A stretch of DNA of 64,000 bases from Trichaptum fuscoviolaceum (taxonomy: Eukaryota > Basidiomycota > Agaricomycetes > Hymenochaetales > Trichaptaceae): positions 1,986,707 through 2,050,706 of the forward strand of contig CAJSYZ010000008.1 of assembly GCA_910574455.1 (NCBI GenBank). Reading direction: 5' to 3'. Shown piece after piece: positions 34,041 to 45,095 of the stretch. Each line of letters opens with the position of its first letter. The first letter of the stretch is position 1. The notes below the pieces were generated by a model that saw only the letters and a list, made by a program, of their open reading frames with translations, had not been told where the DNA came from and ran no database searches. Both the position numbers and the translations under genes were made by a program.

Positions 34041-35010
34041 TATCAGCCTCAGCCGTATCATGTCACGCCACAGGTAACGCACGGTAGTTTAGGGGAGGTG
34101 CAAATCTGCAGGTATCCCACGGCAATTTAGGGGATACAGTGCCCTTTACTCCCAGTAGCCCTACTCAAATTTGTTTTTCCTCCGTTGTTTCTAGGCACGT
34201 AGGGTACCGGAGAAATGGTACGGTGGGGTGAGAACAGGGTCTCCTGCCTGTTCGAGCCCGTCACGCTCGCTTAGCAGTCAGCAATAAAAAAGCACCTCGC
34301 GAGATGCTTCTTTGTTGCGCAACAGCAAAACATCGTCCAAATTCGGGCAAATGACGCAAAAAAAGGGCGTAAGCGAGCGGAGATACAAGAGTTGCAGGCC
34401 CTATTTGAGCTCCGCAACCTGCCCTAACGCGTGACTACAATGTGACATTGTCCGCTTATGCTGTTGTTTCTAAGGGTCTGCTCGTGCCGCGGAAAGAACC
34501 CTTGCGGCACAACACGAGCAACAGGAGCAAGAGAAACAAAATTGAGTGGGGCTAGTGGGAGTAAGGGAATAAAAATCTCACGATTGACAACGATGGACTC
34601 CGGAACTTTCCACCCGCGTCGATCATCGGTCATGTCATACGCGGACAGGGCGCACAAAATTGATCGCGACTTCCACGACGATTGTATTCAAGTGCAGTAC
34701 AGGCAAGTTATATGAGGATATTTACTTACAACAATCTTCTAATAGAGTCTAGAATAATGACAGTTTCGCCGGTAAGCTAGGATAGAGAAGCTCCGGACCG
34801 ACCGGAAAGAATCGTCCCCTTCTCAGTCCGGATGTTCGGACAATCTGTCATGTGCCCCGAACACCATTTGTCGAGAGGAATAGATGAGCATTCGGGTGGT
34901 CTCGATTGCTCATGTAGTGCCTGCTGCCTCAGCGATACTCGTTAATTGACGTATGTATCCCCTGGCATGTCCAGGGAACGGGTGTGCTTAATTGCGTGAG
35001 ACACTGCTAG

Positions 35011-35210
35011 CTCGTCCGAAGTTACTCCGCCCTGGGAACAATTTGTAATCAACTGTACAGTTCCCTTGCTATAGTTTACTTCATAGGTCGCAGTCACGCG
35101 TCACCACACTGGTCGCTCGTCCGAAGTCACTCCGCACTGGCATCAATTTGTAATCAACTGTACAGTTCCCTTGGTATAGTTTGCTTCATAGTTCGCCGTC
35201 ACGCGTCATC
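35011..35210. repeat. Two-copy tandem repeat, 105-bp period
   Basis: Both units start CTCGTCCGAAGT (35011 and 35116) and share CAATTTGTAATCAACTGTAC and GTCACGCGTCA, with scattered mismatches. No coding potential. Confidence 0.85.
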
Positions 35211-36231
35211 CCGTCGCGTGAAACGACTTCCATTAATACTTGTGTATGCATGGTACCATAAACGGTTGTCCTGCGCCGCAGCTCAAGAGGGGCGCTGCGT
35301 GTCTCCGTTTTCACTTACGTCAACGGTCATTGCACAAGTCCTTGACGCCTCCAAATTTGTTCTCCGTGCATGTACTCATACTTAACTTGTATTCGCGTGA
35401 ACGAGAACTACATGTATAACCCTCTCTCTGACTTTCGCGCGCTTGCTATATATATAATTAGTACCTGTCAGTGAGAGACCTGCCGTAATGCGCATCACCG
35501 CAGTTGCCGTACATCATTTTCTACCCGTCATCATTGGTTCATCAGAGCTTGCACTGGCAGTGCATGATGTCCATCACGTTCCTCGCACACTCATTGGGTG
35601 CAGCATCGCCTCCTAAACTGTGACTCATGCCGCGGCCTACACATTTGTGCCGCTGACATCAACGGAGTCTCACGCTCGTTCCTGCCAGTTTTGATGACGA
35701 CGTCGTCTATCTGCGATCTCTTTCTCATTTAGCAGAGTCGTTATCCTGCGTATTCTGCGCCGTTTGTCATTCTTAGATACGTAGCGTACGATGTGACGTT
35801 TGTGCGTCCCTGTACACGTGTAATAGACGTTTAGACTGTCTCATGCGGTGGATCGACAACGATAACAATTTGAATATGCTCTTTGTCATTTTATGTCTGC
35901 GACCGCAACTTATCCTTTGTCTCGCATTCTCGCTTGCGTACGCGTTCATACTACTGCGAGGCAGAAGTCGCCGATTCCCTACTGAAAGTGTTCTGAGATA
36001 GTCGGTTTCTGAGTCCGCGTCCTTGCAAAATGCATGCAATAGAACGAGTTTCATAACTTGTGCTGGTGCATTAAAGTTCGTATTGCAGAAATTAGTAAGT
36101 GTAGAAGCGACTTGCTTCTGTAATATTAGGAGCGCAGCCAACTATCTGCATTCGTGCATGCTGTACAGCGCCCACGGGCCTCTAAAAGGCTGCATTGCAC
36201 TTTGACCGCAACGTCCTTCATCTCTTTCATC

Positions 36232-36238
<7 letters not shown>

Positions 36239-36270
<32 letters not shown>
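36239..36270 (+). repeat. (CT)16 microsatellite
   Basis: Pure CT run 43 nt before the ATG of the next gene. Pyrimidine tracts are common just upstream of fungal transcription and translation starts. Confidence 0.95.
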
Positions 36271-36282
<12 letters not shown>

Positions 36283-36312
36283 TGTTCTGTATCTTTCGCT
36301 CGCGCCCACGCC

Positions 36313-37070
36313 ATGGACAACGTCGCCGTCCTCCCTCCTGTTCCCCGCCGTCGTCTGCGGGACGACGTACGGGAGTTCTTGAAGGTCATCGCGCGCCTCG
36401 CGCTCGTCGCTGCCCCGACCGAAATCGGGCGTCTGGTGAAGGGCCCCGTGGAATACCTGTGGAAGAGGGCGACGGTGAGTGTTCTGCACTGCAGAGAGGG
36501 CTCTGTTACTGACCAGTCTCTGCACGTTAGACGGGGAAAGCGCACCGCGAGAAGCTGGTGCAGTTCCGCATCCGCGCGCAGACCCTGCTAACGAGGATGG
36601 AGGGCTTCCCCATTCATCCCTCCCGCGCGACGCAGTGGGCGAACCTCACTGGCGACATCACCAGGTTCCTACATGAATATGAGGAATATGTATCGTGGGG
36701 TGGGTGGAAGTGCTTCCTGCGCAAGAACATCCTCAAGCGCGCACGCGACCGGGCGGAGGATGAGCTCGACAGTCTCGAGCACAGCGAGGAGGTACGTGTG
36801 CCAAATTTTGAATCCTTATTGGCTCTACCACTGACTTCTTCCTCGTTGCCTGTTCTATAGGCAGAACTGGAGTACGGGGAGCACGCAGCGCAGGCGGAGG
36901 CGCTGGCGCTCGCGCACGCGCAGGCGGACGCGATCGAAGCCCTTACGGCTGAGAACGCCCGCCGACAGGAAGCGGAGGCTGCCATGAGCGCGAGACTCGC
37001 GAGCATGGACGCCAAGCTGACGCGGCGCTCGTGTCGCGGGGTGAAAAGGTCGCCGTCCCCGCGTAAGTAG
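36313..37070 (+). CDS. Small helical protein, possible HeLo/MLKL-type four-helix-bundle domain
   Basis: Three exons (36313-36474, 36531-36791, 36861-37070) give 210 residues in frame with canonical splice sites. The sequence is almost all helical: MDNVAVLPPVPRRRLRDDVR, FLKVIARLALVAAPTEIGR, an amphipathic segment with WANLTGDITRFLHEYEEYVS, then FLRKNILKRARDRAEDELD and an Ala/Glu coiled coil ending in a basic tail. The pattern (hydrophobic first helix, aromatic-containing helix, RxF/KN turn, helix ending in DxLDSLE) resembles the N-terminal bundle of MLKL/HeLo-type cell-death adaptors common in mushrooms, but similarity is weak. No kinase or NACHT domain follows. Intact; function unknown. Confidence 0.65.
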
Positions 37071-37719
37071 TGTCTCTTCTTCGTTCTCGCCGTGGCTTCT
37101 CTTCCCTGTTTGCGCAATGCACGTTCGCCTCCGATTCTCCGTCGCCGTATCGTTTGTACATTCCATGTCCCATCGTCTTCTGTTCCCTGTTTGCGCAATG
37201 GACGTTCGCCTCCGATTCTCTGTCTCCGTATCGTCTGTACATTCCATGTCCCATCTGCTTTCGTGCACTTGTTTTCGTTACCGCTGTTACCTCGCTGTTA
37301 CTGTCTTGTTATATGAACTGTGTCTGTGCTTTCACTGTTTTCACGCAAATAAGATGCACTGCTTGTCTTGTTACTTCATACCTATATATTAGTATCCGAA
37401 CTCTGTACACGCAATCAAATGTATATAGACCTGTATCTATTAAATCGCGAATGTAAACTAGTGAACCCTTGTACATCACTCTACACCTATATACTGCGCA
37501 ATCCTATGTCTTCCTCACTGTCTTGCGAATGACATCGTTTTACCTCGCATTCCGGATATGCTGAGTATGCCTCACTTGACCAGGATACTCACTCATGTGT
37601 GCTTAGGTCGCAATTCCTTACAGCACGAAGCTTCCGCTAGTGTTTTTCGAATCCGAACTGACCGCTTTCAATTCCGGTAAACGACTTCTACTATACACAA
37701 CATTATAACGCCAGCATTC
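37071..37719. other. Intergenic stretch
   Basis: 3' flanks of two genes. It contains one tandem duplication (listed separately); nothing else recognised. Confidence 0.5.
37102..37264. repeat. Two-copy tandem repeat, 81-bp period
   Basis: Units begin TTCCCTGTTTGCGCAATG at 37102 and 37183 and end in CATTCCATGTCCCATC-like sequence. It lies directly downstream of the helical-protein gene and has open frames only by virtue of repetition. Confidence 0.85.
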
Positions 37720-40459
37720 TCACTGTGAAGGAGGGCCGAGAGCGACTGCTCTTATCCTCGTGATCGAAGCCCTGCCGAAAAGTAATGCCTCCTTCTTCTT
37801 ATCAGATTTACGCTTCTTGCAATAGATACCAGAACGAATACGCTCGTCGCCTCTGTGCGAATGCGATGGATAAACGACGGTACTCTTCAACTCACCACTG
37901 AGGACTACCGCACAGTCATCTCGCAAATTAGGTAGGCAAGGTTCCAGGCTCGCAACCGGTACGAACTCCTCTCTCAGACTGGAGCCCTCCTTCGTCCTAT
38001 ACGCAAGCCTGATAACACGTGATTGCACGTCCACCTCCGTGTGCGTCGTTGTCCAAGCAACTTTTCCGTCCACATTTCGAGGTTCTTTGCAGGCCGCCTT
38101 GAAGCGTAACACCACATGGAAGTCCTTTATCAAGGGTAACACGCTCAAGTCTAACAGAAAGGAAGTCAATTCACTTTCACTGCCGACGTCTCTGCCTTGC
38201 ATTGCTTCGCTTGCATGTCCTTCATCTCGCACTCGCTCGCGGCTGCTTTCACTGTCTCTCAGCGCCTTCGAGTGACTGTTCCCGCTGTAATATTCTTCGA
38301 ATCGACGGACAATGGACTTCAGCCTGCCCGGCCATGTTCCATCCAGTCGCCTGAAAGTACTCCTACTCAGATGAAACAGCGGAAGAGTAAGCGCTCAGTT
38401 TCGTCGCGAATCTCGGTTAACTCACATAGAAATAACCAGATGTGGAGGAACGCTAGTCACTTGTGTGCTATGGTGCACAGTGACTAGCGCGTCGCCCTTG
38501 CCATTGCTACCCACGAAATGAGCAAAGGTCTTGTACATTCCGTGGGAGACAAAGACGATGTGATTGTCCGTTGACAACCCGTCCATGTACGAAAGTCCGT
38601 CACTAGCCGTCCATTGTTTCTCCGAACGGCTGACGAACAAACGAAATCTTTTCCTCACGTCTTCGATGTCTGGCACGGGTACGTGATCCAACGTCAGCCA
38701 GTCCTCCCTAACATTATCCATAAATACACGGAGCGTTTGTCCTCCACAATGAAACGGACTTACGTCGAGACCAGGTCCTTCGCTGCAAATTCTCCGTAAT
38801 CATCGCCAACCACTTCCACGAAGAACATTCGCTCATCTACATCGACGCCTCGAACGTGTCCAAAGCGATTGCGAACGAGGACGAAGACAATTTTGTGCAT
38901 CATCCTATGACGCGCTCGTACATGTGCGACATCCAGTACGGAAGGCTTAGAAGGCAAGAGCACGCGTGCTTGTACTCGTGAAGTCGTTTCAAGGAATGCC
39001 TTCAGTATGCACCACTTTGCGAATTCGTAAGCGATACAGTCAATCTTAAAACAACAGGACATCACACACCTGTTTCATGCGTTCGGGGCTAAACACCGTT
39101 ACGAACTCCTCAGTTGGTTTTGATCGCACGACAATCCCCTGCATGCCCTTGAAAATACCGAGTCGTACGTCCACACAGCACCCCACTTGCAGTACGCGAT
39201 CGACCTCCTCCAACGTAAACTCAGAGACACTGAGAATCCAGTCGTCCACGCACTCTTCCTCAACGTCCACAACGGCAGTCCGCTCGGTTCTACTGCGCAC
39301 GCGGCCCCTGTACTCGACGTCGTCCCCAAACCTGACGAACACCATATCCCCAGCGTGCAAAAACGCACGGTTCGTTTCCATGAGTGTCCGGATTCCCGCT
39401 AATGTGAATAGGGATACTTCGGCTGCCGTTGGTTCGTAATGCTGCACGTAATGGCGAGCCATTACCCTCAAATACTGCAACCCATTCCTGAAGAACACTC
39501 GACCATCACGCGTCAAGTATGTGTCTGGTAATGGACCTTCGAATACATCGAACTCATTACCAGAAGCAGATAAGGGTACGGTCTGCAGGTCAAATAACGC
39601 GGGTTCAGGTCTGTCGGACGACCTTAGCTCATCCTCCTGCAAATTCTCCTTCGGTAAGCGTGGAACGACTTGCAGGATGATCACGTCCGTCCCCAACTCC
39701 GCCTGGTATACGCGCGCAATGTCGCCCTTCGAGAAGCCGCGCACAATCTTCACCCAAGAGCCTATCTGAAAGTCTTGCTTTAACAGTCTGCGGCCTTCGA
39801 TGAAGTGTCCGATGTCATCCGATTCATTCACAGACAGTCGGTACAAACGCCTATGGACGTAGGCAGTCGATACCAGCGATACACGCGCTCGAAGTGTTTC
39901 TACAGCCTTACTTCCCTCTGGAGCACAAACATAGACTCTTCCCTGCAAACCTGCAAAGGAGTGTGCTCGCATGCTTTCAGGCAAAAGCTCATTCATACGC
40001 GATGCCGTGTCCCACTCTGTACCGACCTTATGATAAACAAGACGTTAGCAGTGATGGATACCATCAGAATTACAGACACCTACTCTTACCGGTACTAACC
40101 AGTACTCATTCAAGGGCAATTGGCGCTTCTCTTTCGACGTCGTCACCAAGGCGTTTCCGACCTTGTATCGCTTTGCGATTCGCTCGGCCTCTTGCACTTC
40201 CCAGTCGCCTTCGCGCTCCATAGCAAGATCACTCACAAAATTTGAAGGTCGAATGTCGTCATCCGCCTCGTCCTCGACGACGAATACTGCACAGCAACTA
40301 TAAGCTTCATGCGACACTCATGGCTGATCACTGACCTTCGCCATCGGAGCTCCACTCATCTACGTCGTCGTCCTCGCTGTCAACCTGTGCTTCGATATCG
40401 ATGAATTGTCTCACTTCCTGACTGCTAGCGACTTTTCTACGTTTCTTGCTATCCGTCAT
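37720..40459 (-). CDS. Divergent SPT5-like protein (NGN + KOW domains)
   Basis: Six exons (40459-40336, 40286-40090, 40026-39070, 39014-38764, 38707-38426, 38350-37720) with introns of 49, 63, 55, 56 and 75 bp join in frame to 813 residues. The N-terminus is basic then acidic (MTDSKKRRKVASSQEVRQF, DSEDDDVDEWSSDGE), as in SPT5. An NGN-like segment follows (GRVYVCAPEGSKAVETL, RRLYRLSVNESDD, residues ~136-190). The first KOW is QIGSWVKIVRGFSKGDIARV (~193); further KOW-like repeats are GDMVFVRFGDDVEYRGRV (~334) and VDVRLGIFKGMQGIVVRS (~389). SPT5 with SPT4 clamps RNA polymerase for elongation. Canonical fungal SPT5 is longer and ends in a repetitive CTR, absent here. It neighbours a Helitron gene, and part of it is copied at 58.8 kb, so I infer a mobile paralogue rather than the essential host gene. 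Confidence 0.78.
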
Positions 40460-40724
40460 GTTCAACACGGCACAGTGTGTACGCTATGGACCGCGAACAC
40501 ATAATGATGATAAACATCACGTGAGTACGGCAAGTACCGATCACTACGAGTATGGGAACTACCGCACCTGCCCAATGAAGCTGCTGCCGGAACCACGGGA
40601 ACGCTAAAGCGCTGATAAGCGCCACAAAGGAAAGCATTCTGAGGGCCGCTACATAAAATGCGAAGCAAGCTGTTCCTCTGCCATATTTCCCAACTCACTG
40701 CAATCCATCCGTGAACACCGAACG

Positions 40725-41065
40725 ATGTCTGACTCTGTTGTATTCCACGTTAGTTTCCCCGTCCAGCACCTCATACCCGTGCTAACCGACTTTCTCAGTG
40801 CCACGCAATGCCTCCCGGTTTCCAACAGGACATGCTAACTGGTTCCGTACGTCGTCTCCTACCTAGCTTAGTTCTGCTCATTATAACGAGCAATTGTATA
40901 CACCAGGTCACGGCGGTTACCCTGCCGGCGGGCCAGTCCACGCTGGAGTTCCACATCTACTATGCTGGAGCAGTCTATCAATTTCGCGTCGCCCGCTGCC
41001 ACGCTCCGCAACAAGCGCACGAACCATCCCCAACCGATTTTCAACGGTACGAATGCCGTAAATAG
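40725..41065 (+). CDS. Small unrecognised protein A (same exon layout as protein B)
   Basis: Exons 40725-40748 (24 nt), 40799-40846 (48 nt) and 40907-41065 give 76 residues: MSDSVVFH, CHAMPPGFQQDMLTGS, then VTLPAGQSTLEFHIYYAGAV with predicted beta-strands and a short tail. The first two exons have exactly the same lengths and phases as those of the interrupted gene at 42.7 kb, and the proteins line up at the G-x-x-Y-x-F/L-R/A-x-A motif after a short strand, though few residues are identical. Protein A lacks the Cys-rich and C-terminal parts of B, so it may be a truncated relative. The gene is divergent from the SPT5-like gene (265 bp apart), so the two may share a promoter region. Confidence 0.5.
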
Positions 41066-41607
41066 TGCTGCCGTACCGCGTCACCTGCACCAGCATCATG
41101 TACCGAACCCAAGCAATCACTACTTCCACAACACATCACCGTATGCTCAGCAGGCCATTACACCCCCCCAACAGTACACAAACCAACATATATTCAGTCC
41201 ACACGGGAACAACATCACTAACGCCAATAACTTCGCCGTCGGTGACCGTTTCTGAAAGACGGCTCGAGGTCAAATCTGTCCCCACCCTAGAAATTTGTTC
41301 ACACGCTATAGCTGCGAGTTCCTTTCTTCCTGTACCATTATCTAGATCACATATGTATTCCTGCGAAAATTCCAACTCGCCTGAAGAAAGTGGTAAGCCT
41401 ATAACAATTACTGGCTTATCGGAGTAAATTGCTATGTAAAACAACCCGCTCCAAATTCCGCTCCGGCTCTGACCCGCAAGCGACTACGTCGATCTTCATC
41501 TATACGGCAAATCGATTCATTCTACTCTCAGCATTCCTTCGAACCACAGTCTTGGAATGTAGCCTGGTTTGTTCAATTACAACAAATCAAGATGCAAGTC
41601 GTGCTTG

Positions 41608-41757
41608 ACGATGCTGGAGCAGATGCTGATTGCCTTGCAATTTGCAAATTCTTATCTCTTCAAGCTCCTCCACCGGAATGGTCACATTTGTGATACGGAT
41701 ACGTCGCAGGGCGTCTTCGCAGGCAATGTTACAACTTTGCCATTTAACAATGTGCAG
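41608..41757 (+). pseudogene. Decayed fragment of a Helitron Rep/helicase gene (N-terminal region)
   Basis: The frame reads LEQMLIALQFANSYLFKLLH, then AGNVTTLPFNN. The intact Helitron protein in this window has EQMLIALQFARCYVFKLFPR and AGNVTTFPLNN at the matching place (about 55.8-55.9 kb, minus strand). Only about 50 codons remain, in the opposite orientation to the intact gene, and the frame runs into unrelated sequence on both sides. Confidence 0.75.
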
Positions 41758-41883
41758 GTACAACAAAGACAAGCTTTGCAATTGCGAACACCACCTGTTT
41801 TCCATCCTGCTGCAAGCCACTGGTCAATGACGATGGCCTTCGCATACAAATGCAGTACTCCTCTGCTGTTTGTTCCAGCAAGC

Positions 41884-42215
41884 AATTGGAATAGACGTAG
41901 AGATCTGTCTCTGATACATTAAGAAGATCCAAGGTCCAAGCAACACAAGGCTCAACGATATACATCTCCGCATTGAACGCCGACCAGCACATTGGCTCCT
42001 AGCCAATAAAGTACAGCATGTACGCTCCCTGGGCCGTATCATCTGTTTCAGTAAGAAATTGGAATAAATGTAGAGATCTGTCTCTGATTCATTAAGAAGA
42101 CCGAAGGTCCAAGCAACACATGGCAGAACGATATCCATCTCTGCATTGAACGCCACACAGCACATTGGCTCCTATGCAATAATGTACAGTATGTACAGTC
42201 CCTGGGGAATGGCTT
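41884..42215. repeat. Two-copy direct repeat, 173-bp period
   Basis: Units begin AATTGGAATA(G/A)A(C/T)GTAGAG at 41884 and 42057 and share ATCTGTCTCTGAT, CCAAGCAACACA and CAGCACATTGGCTCCTA. No gene. It lies upstream of gene B and may be regulatory or simple duplication. Confidence 0.8.
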
Positions 42216-43058
42216 CAACATTTCGATCGACGCCACTATCGAGCTTGCGTCGCCAAACGATTGGGGTAACGAAAAAAAAAGTGAATTTCATTCACTACTC
42301 CCCTGAACGACAGATCTCAACACAGAACGTCAACAAAGGCTTATGCACACCACGTATGTTGCTCGGCCACGCCCTGCGCTATCACACCCTCAGATTAGCT
42401 GTGACAGGCGTCAGATCGAGGGTCGACCACGGGCGTAACTGTCCACCTTAGTAGTATCGTACGGGATTGACCGAGACCCAGGGCCCCCCTCGTATGCATA
42501 GAGAGTCCATACGAATCTAGCGGCCCAATCTCTATCTGAGAAAGCGCAAGAACAAAATATAGCTGCGCATTACACGAGTACCGTACCGCTCCCCCAGCGA
42601 CTTATTTCAACGCGTCGAGAGACATCTGGCGGCGGTCTAAAACCCATTCTTCCCCACCCTCCTCACCGTTCACATCACAGAGAAAATGGAAGACACGCAT
42701 ACCATCCATGTAAGTTTCCGTGCTGTACTCGCGACTAGTGACTTATCCATCCCTAAGCTTCTCGTCGAAGCTGGTACGATTGCACAAAATAAGATCGTTC
42801 TCAAAGTATGTGCCTCGCCCACTCCCGTCTCTCTCACTAACGTCCGCACAGCTGGAGCACAGCGTGAAAGTCAACGGCGAAGAAGAGATAGACCTTGCGC
42901 TGTTCGAGTTCCAGGGACGAACTTATCGACTTGCGTCCCGGTCCACTGCAGCCCAGGCTGACGAGCCTCCCGCATTGGAACCCATCGTCGAGGACGCTCC
43001 ACGTCGCGTAAACGACTGTCCCATTTGCGGGGACCCAGCCTGTCTGTACGCAGCAATT

Positions 43059-43875
43059 TGTTACGACCGTCGGGAATTGTAGCGGGAAACAGTTCGGGAA
43101 ACTGGGATTCGCGACAAGAACCCGCGTTCGGGAATCTGGATTCGCGACTGGGAACGAGCGTGGGAATTCAGGCGGGAAACGCGCGGGATTCTATCCAGGC
43201 GCGTCGCGGGATTCTCAAGGCCAGCTAGGACTCTTCACTGCTTTGAACGTCAAGTAAGCGGATCCCTAAGGAAGCACTCCACAAGTAAGTATTGCGCAAC
43301 TAACTACACAGGAGAAAAGAGAGAGATCGCACCTAAGGAAGCACTCCACAAGAGGTCAAAAGTGGGGTGCTCCTTACGATGCCTACAGCTATTTATCTAC
43401 TTCGTAAAGACTGTATAGTTAATCTACGCTAAGTGTCCTTGCGCAATGCGCCCCTATCTACTACAAACGATACATGCTACGACCGCACTGCTAGGCATGT
43501 CTATCCCGTCTCTCCAGATGGCTACGGCCTGTCCGTGGACGTCAGCGTCCGGTCCGGGGCCGCGACTAGCCAGACTAGGTATGCCAGACTGTTGCAGGTC
43601 GTCACCTTGAGGTACTAACGGATTAATGAGCGTATGTTGATAAGTGAGTGTACGTGTGCCGTGGCGGGTCGTCGTAAATGAGTGTGTGTATGCGTGCATG
43701 GTTGCCGGGACGGTGGTGCGGGATAAGTCACGTGAGCATGGGATCGTGCGATTCGGGAATGAGGTTTCGCGCGGGGAATCCAATGGCGGGATTCTCCCCG
43801 CGGGTTTGTCTGCTCATGTCGGGATCCTTGGCGGGAAAGTGCGGGAAATGAGAAAAGGAGCCCGGGATCTCGACA
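43059..43875 (-). repeat. 3' LTR of element B
   Basis: On the plus strand it begins TGTTACGACCGTCGGGAATT and ends CCCGGGATCTCGACA, so TG...CA ends are present. The sequence matches the other LTR over its whole length by eye. Confidence 0.95.
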
Positions 43876-45095
43876 TTACCCCCCTCCAAAGGCGCAACTC
43901 CGGGGCGCCAAGCTTGAATCTTGCTCAGGTCACAGAGCTCGATAGCGTTGACTTCTCGAGGGGCGTCCGGGTGTTTTCGATAGAAACTGCGAATTTTAGC
44001 CTTTGCATTACCCATATCCTTTGCGGGAATCCATGTATCTTCCGCGCTCGAATATCCCTTCCATCGTACCAAATATTCAAACCTCCGTCTAAACCGTCTA
44101 GCGTCCAGTACCTCTTCCACCTCGTATTCCAGATCTCCTTCTACTTCGACTGGGGGCGGCGGGGGTTGCGTTCGACCGGGAATGTCGTCTTCGTGGTATG
44201 GCGAGAGCAGTGATACGTGAAATACGGGATGAATCTTCAGCGACGCGGGGAGTTCGAGTTCGTAGGTGAGGTCACTTAGCTTTGCCTTCACTTTATACGG
44301 CCCTAGTCGTTTCGGTAATAATTTGCGCGCTCCTGGTCGCCGAACGTTCGTCGCCTCGAGCCATACTTTATCCCCGACTGCGTACTGCGGGGCCTCGTTC
44401 CTGGCCTGATCGTAGTGCTGCTTCATGCGCTCTGCCGCAACCTCCAAAGCCGCTCTTGCCTCTTCCTGTGCCTGCTGAAGCTCCTGTAGTCGTGCGTCCG
44501 CGGCGGGGACCGTGGACAGGCCGTCGCTCGGGGCAATCGTGAATTCGGGATTGTAGCCGTAGACAAGCGCGAACGGGGATTGTCGTGTTGCCGCGTGCGC
44601 TTTCGTGTTGTGCGCGAACTCTGCCATTGGGAGTAATCCGGCCCAGCTTTCTTGTCGTGTATCTATGAAAGCCCGTAAATACTGTTCCAGCTCTTGGTTT
44701 ACCCTTTCGGTTTGCCCATCCGTCTGCGGGTGATACGCAGTCGACGTGGTACCCTTGATACCGAGTCGGGAAAAGAGGGCCTTCATGAACTGCGCGACAA
44801 ACTGTGGTCCGCGGTCGGATATGATCTGGCGGGGGGTTCCGTGCAGCTTCCAGACGTGCTGCAGGAATAGTTCCGCAGTTTCCGGTGCATCGATGTCAGA
44901 CGTGGTCGGGATAAAATGCGCTTGCTTGGTGAGACGGTCGACCACCACGAAAATTGCGTCGTAATCCTCAGATCGGGGGAGCTGGGTGATGAAATCGCAC
45001 GAAATCGCCTGCCAGGGGCCCTGCGGGATTTCGTTCGGTTGCAGGAGTCCTACCGGGCGTTGGGATGGTTCTTCGTGCGTGCGCAGGTATCGCAT
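43728..45095 (-). CDS. pol: Integrase core and chromodomain of element B
   Basis: The frame encodes the retroviral integrase catalytic core with DFITQLPRSEDYDAIFVVVD (first Asp), ISDRGPQFVAQFMKALF (second Asp) and TAYHPQTDGQTERVNQELEQ (Glu). Then comes the GPY-like region (LLPKRLGPYKV) and a chromodomain (YEVEEVLDARRFRRRFEYLV, RWKGYSSAEDTWIPA). It inserts the DNA copy. The frame has no natural start: it is offset from the RT frame near 45055, at a proline-rich spot right after the H2C2 zinc finger. It also runs past the polypurine tract and 49 codons into the 3' LTR before stopping. Confidence 0.9.
   Translation of the reverse strand: MRYLRTHEEPSQRPVGLLQPNEIPQGPWQAISCDFITQLPRSEDYDAIFVVVDRLTKQAHFIPTTSDIDAPETAELFLQHVWKLHGTPRQIISDRGPQFVAQFMKALFSRLGIKGTTSTAYHPQTDGQTERVNQELEQYLRAFIDTRQESWAGLLPMAEFAHNTKAHAATRQSPFALVYGYNPEFTIAPSDGLSTVPAADARLQELQQAQEEARAALEVAAERMKQHYDQARNEAPQYAVGDKVWLEATNVRRPGARKLLPKRLGPYKVKAKLSDLTYELELPASLKIHPVFHVSLLSPYHEDDIPGRTQPPPPPVEVEGDLEYEVEEVLDARRFRRRFEYLVRWKGYSSAEDTWIPAKDMGNAKAKIRSFYRKHPDAPREVNAIELCDLSKIQAWRPGVAPLEGGNVEIPGSFSHFPHFPAKDPDMSRQTRGENPAIGFPARNLIPESHDPMLT
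43876..43887 (-). other. Polypurine tract of element B
   Basis: On the minus strand GGAGGGGGGTAA lies directly before the 3' LTR, the position of the plus-strand primer of LTR retroelements. Confidence 0.75.

Larger units (their letters stand above)
34049..36312. other. Gene-poor stretch
   Basis: No gene is supported over 2.2 kb; open frames are short and unsupported by splice sites. It contains a tandem duplication (35.0-35.2 kb) and a CT microsatellite just before the next gene. Confidence 0.5.
41066..42685. other. Region between small genes A and B
   Basis: Contains a decayed Helitron fragment and a 173-bp tandem duplication (listed separately). A His/Asn/Gln-rich frame runs through the end of gene A to 41255 but has no convincing start. 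Confidence 0.45.

Noticed and set aside
36126..36545. Arg/Glu-rich minus-strand frame over the CT microsatellite
   Set aside because: It is produced by reading the CT repeat in reverse (RERERE) and is antisense to a well-spliced gene.
40962..41255. His/Asn/Gln-rich 97-codon frame overlapping gene A
   Set aside because: No upstream exon or domain supports it; kept only as a note because the composition is unusual.
43433..43783. Open frames of 61 and 109 codons, repeated at 49318-49668
   Set aside because: They lie inside the LTRs of element B and are repeated only because the LTRs are.
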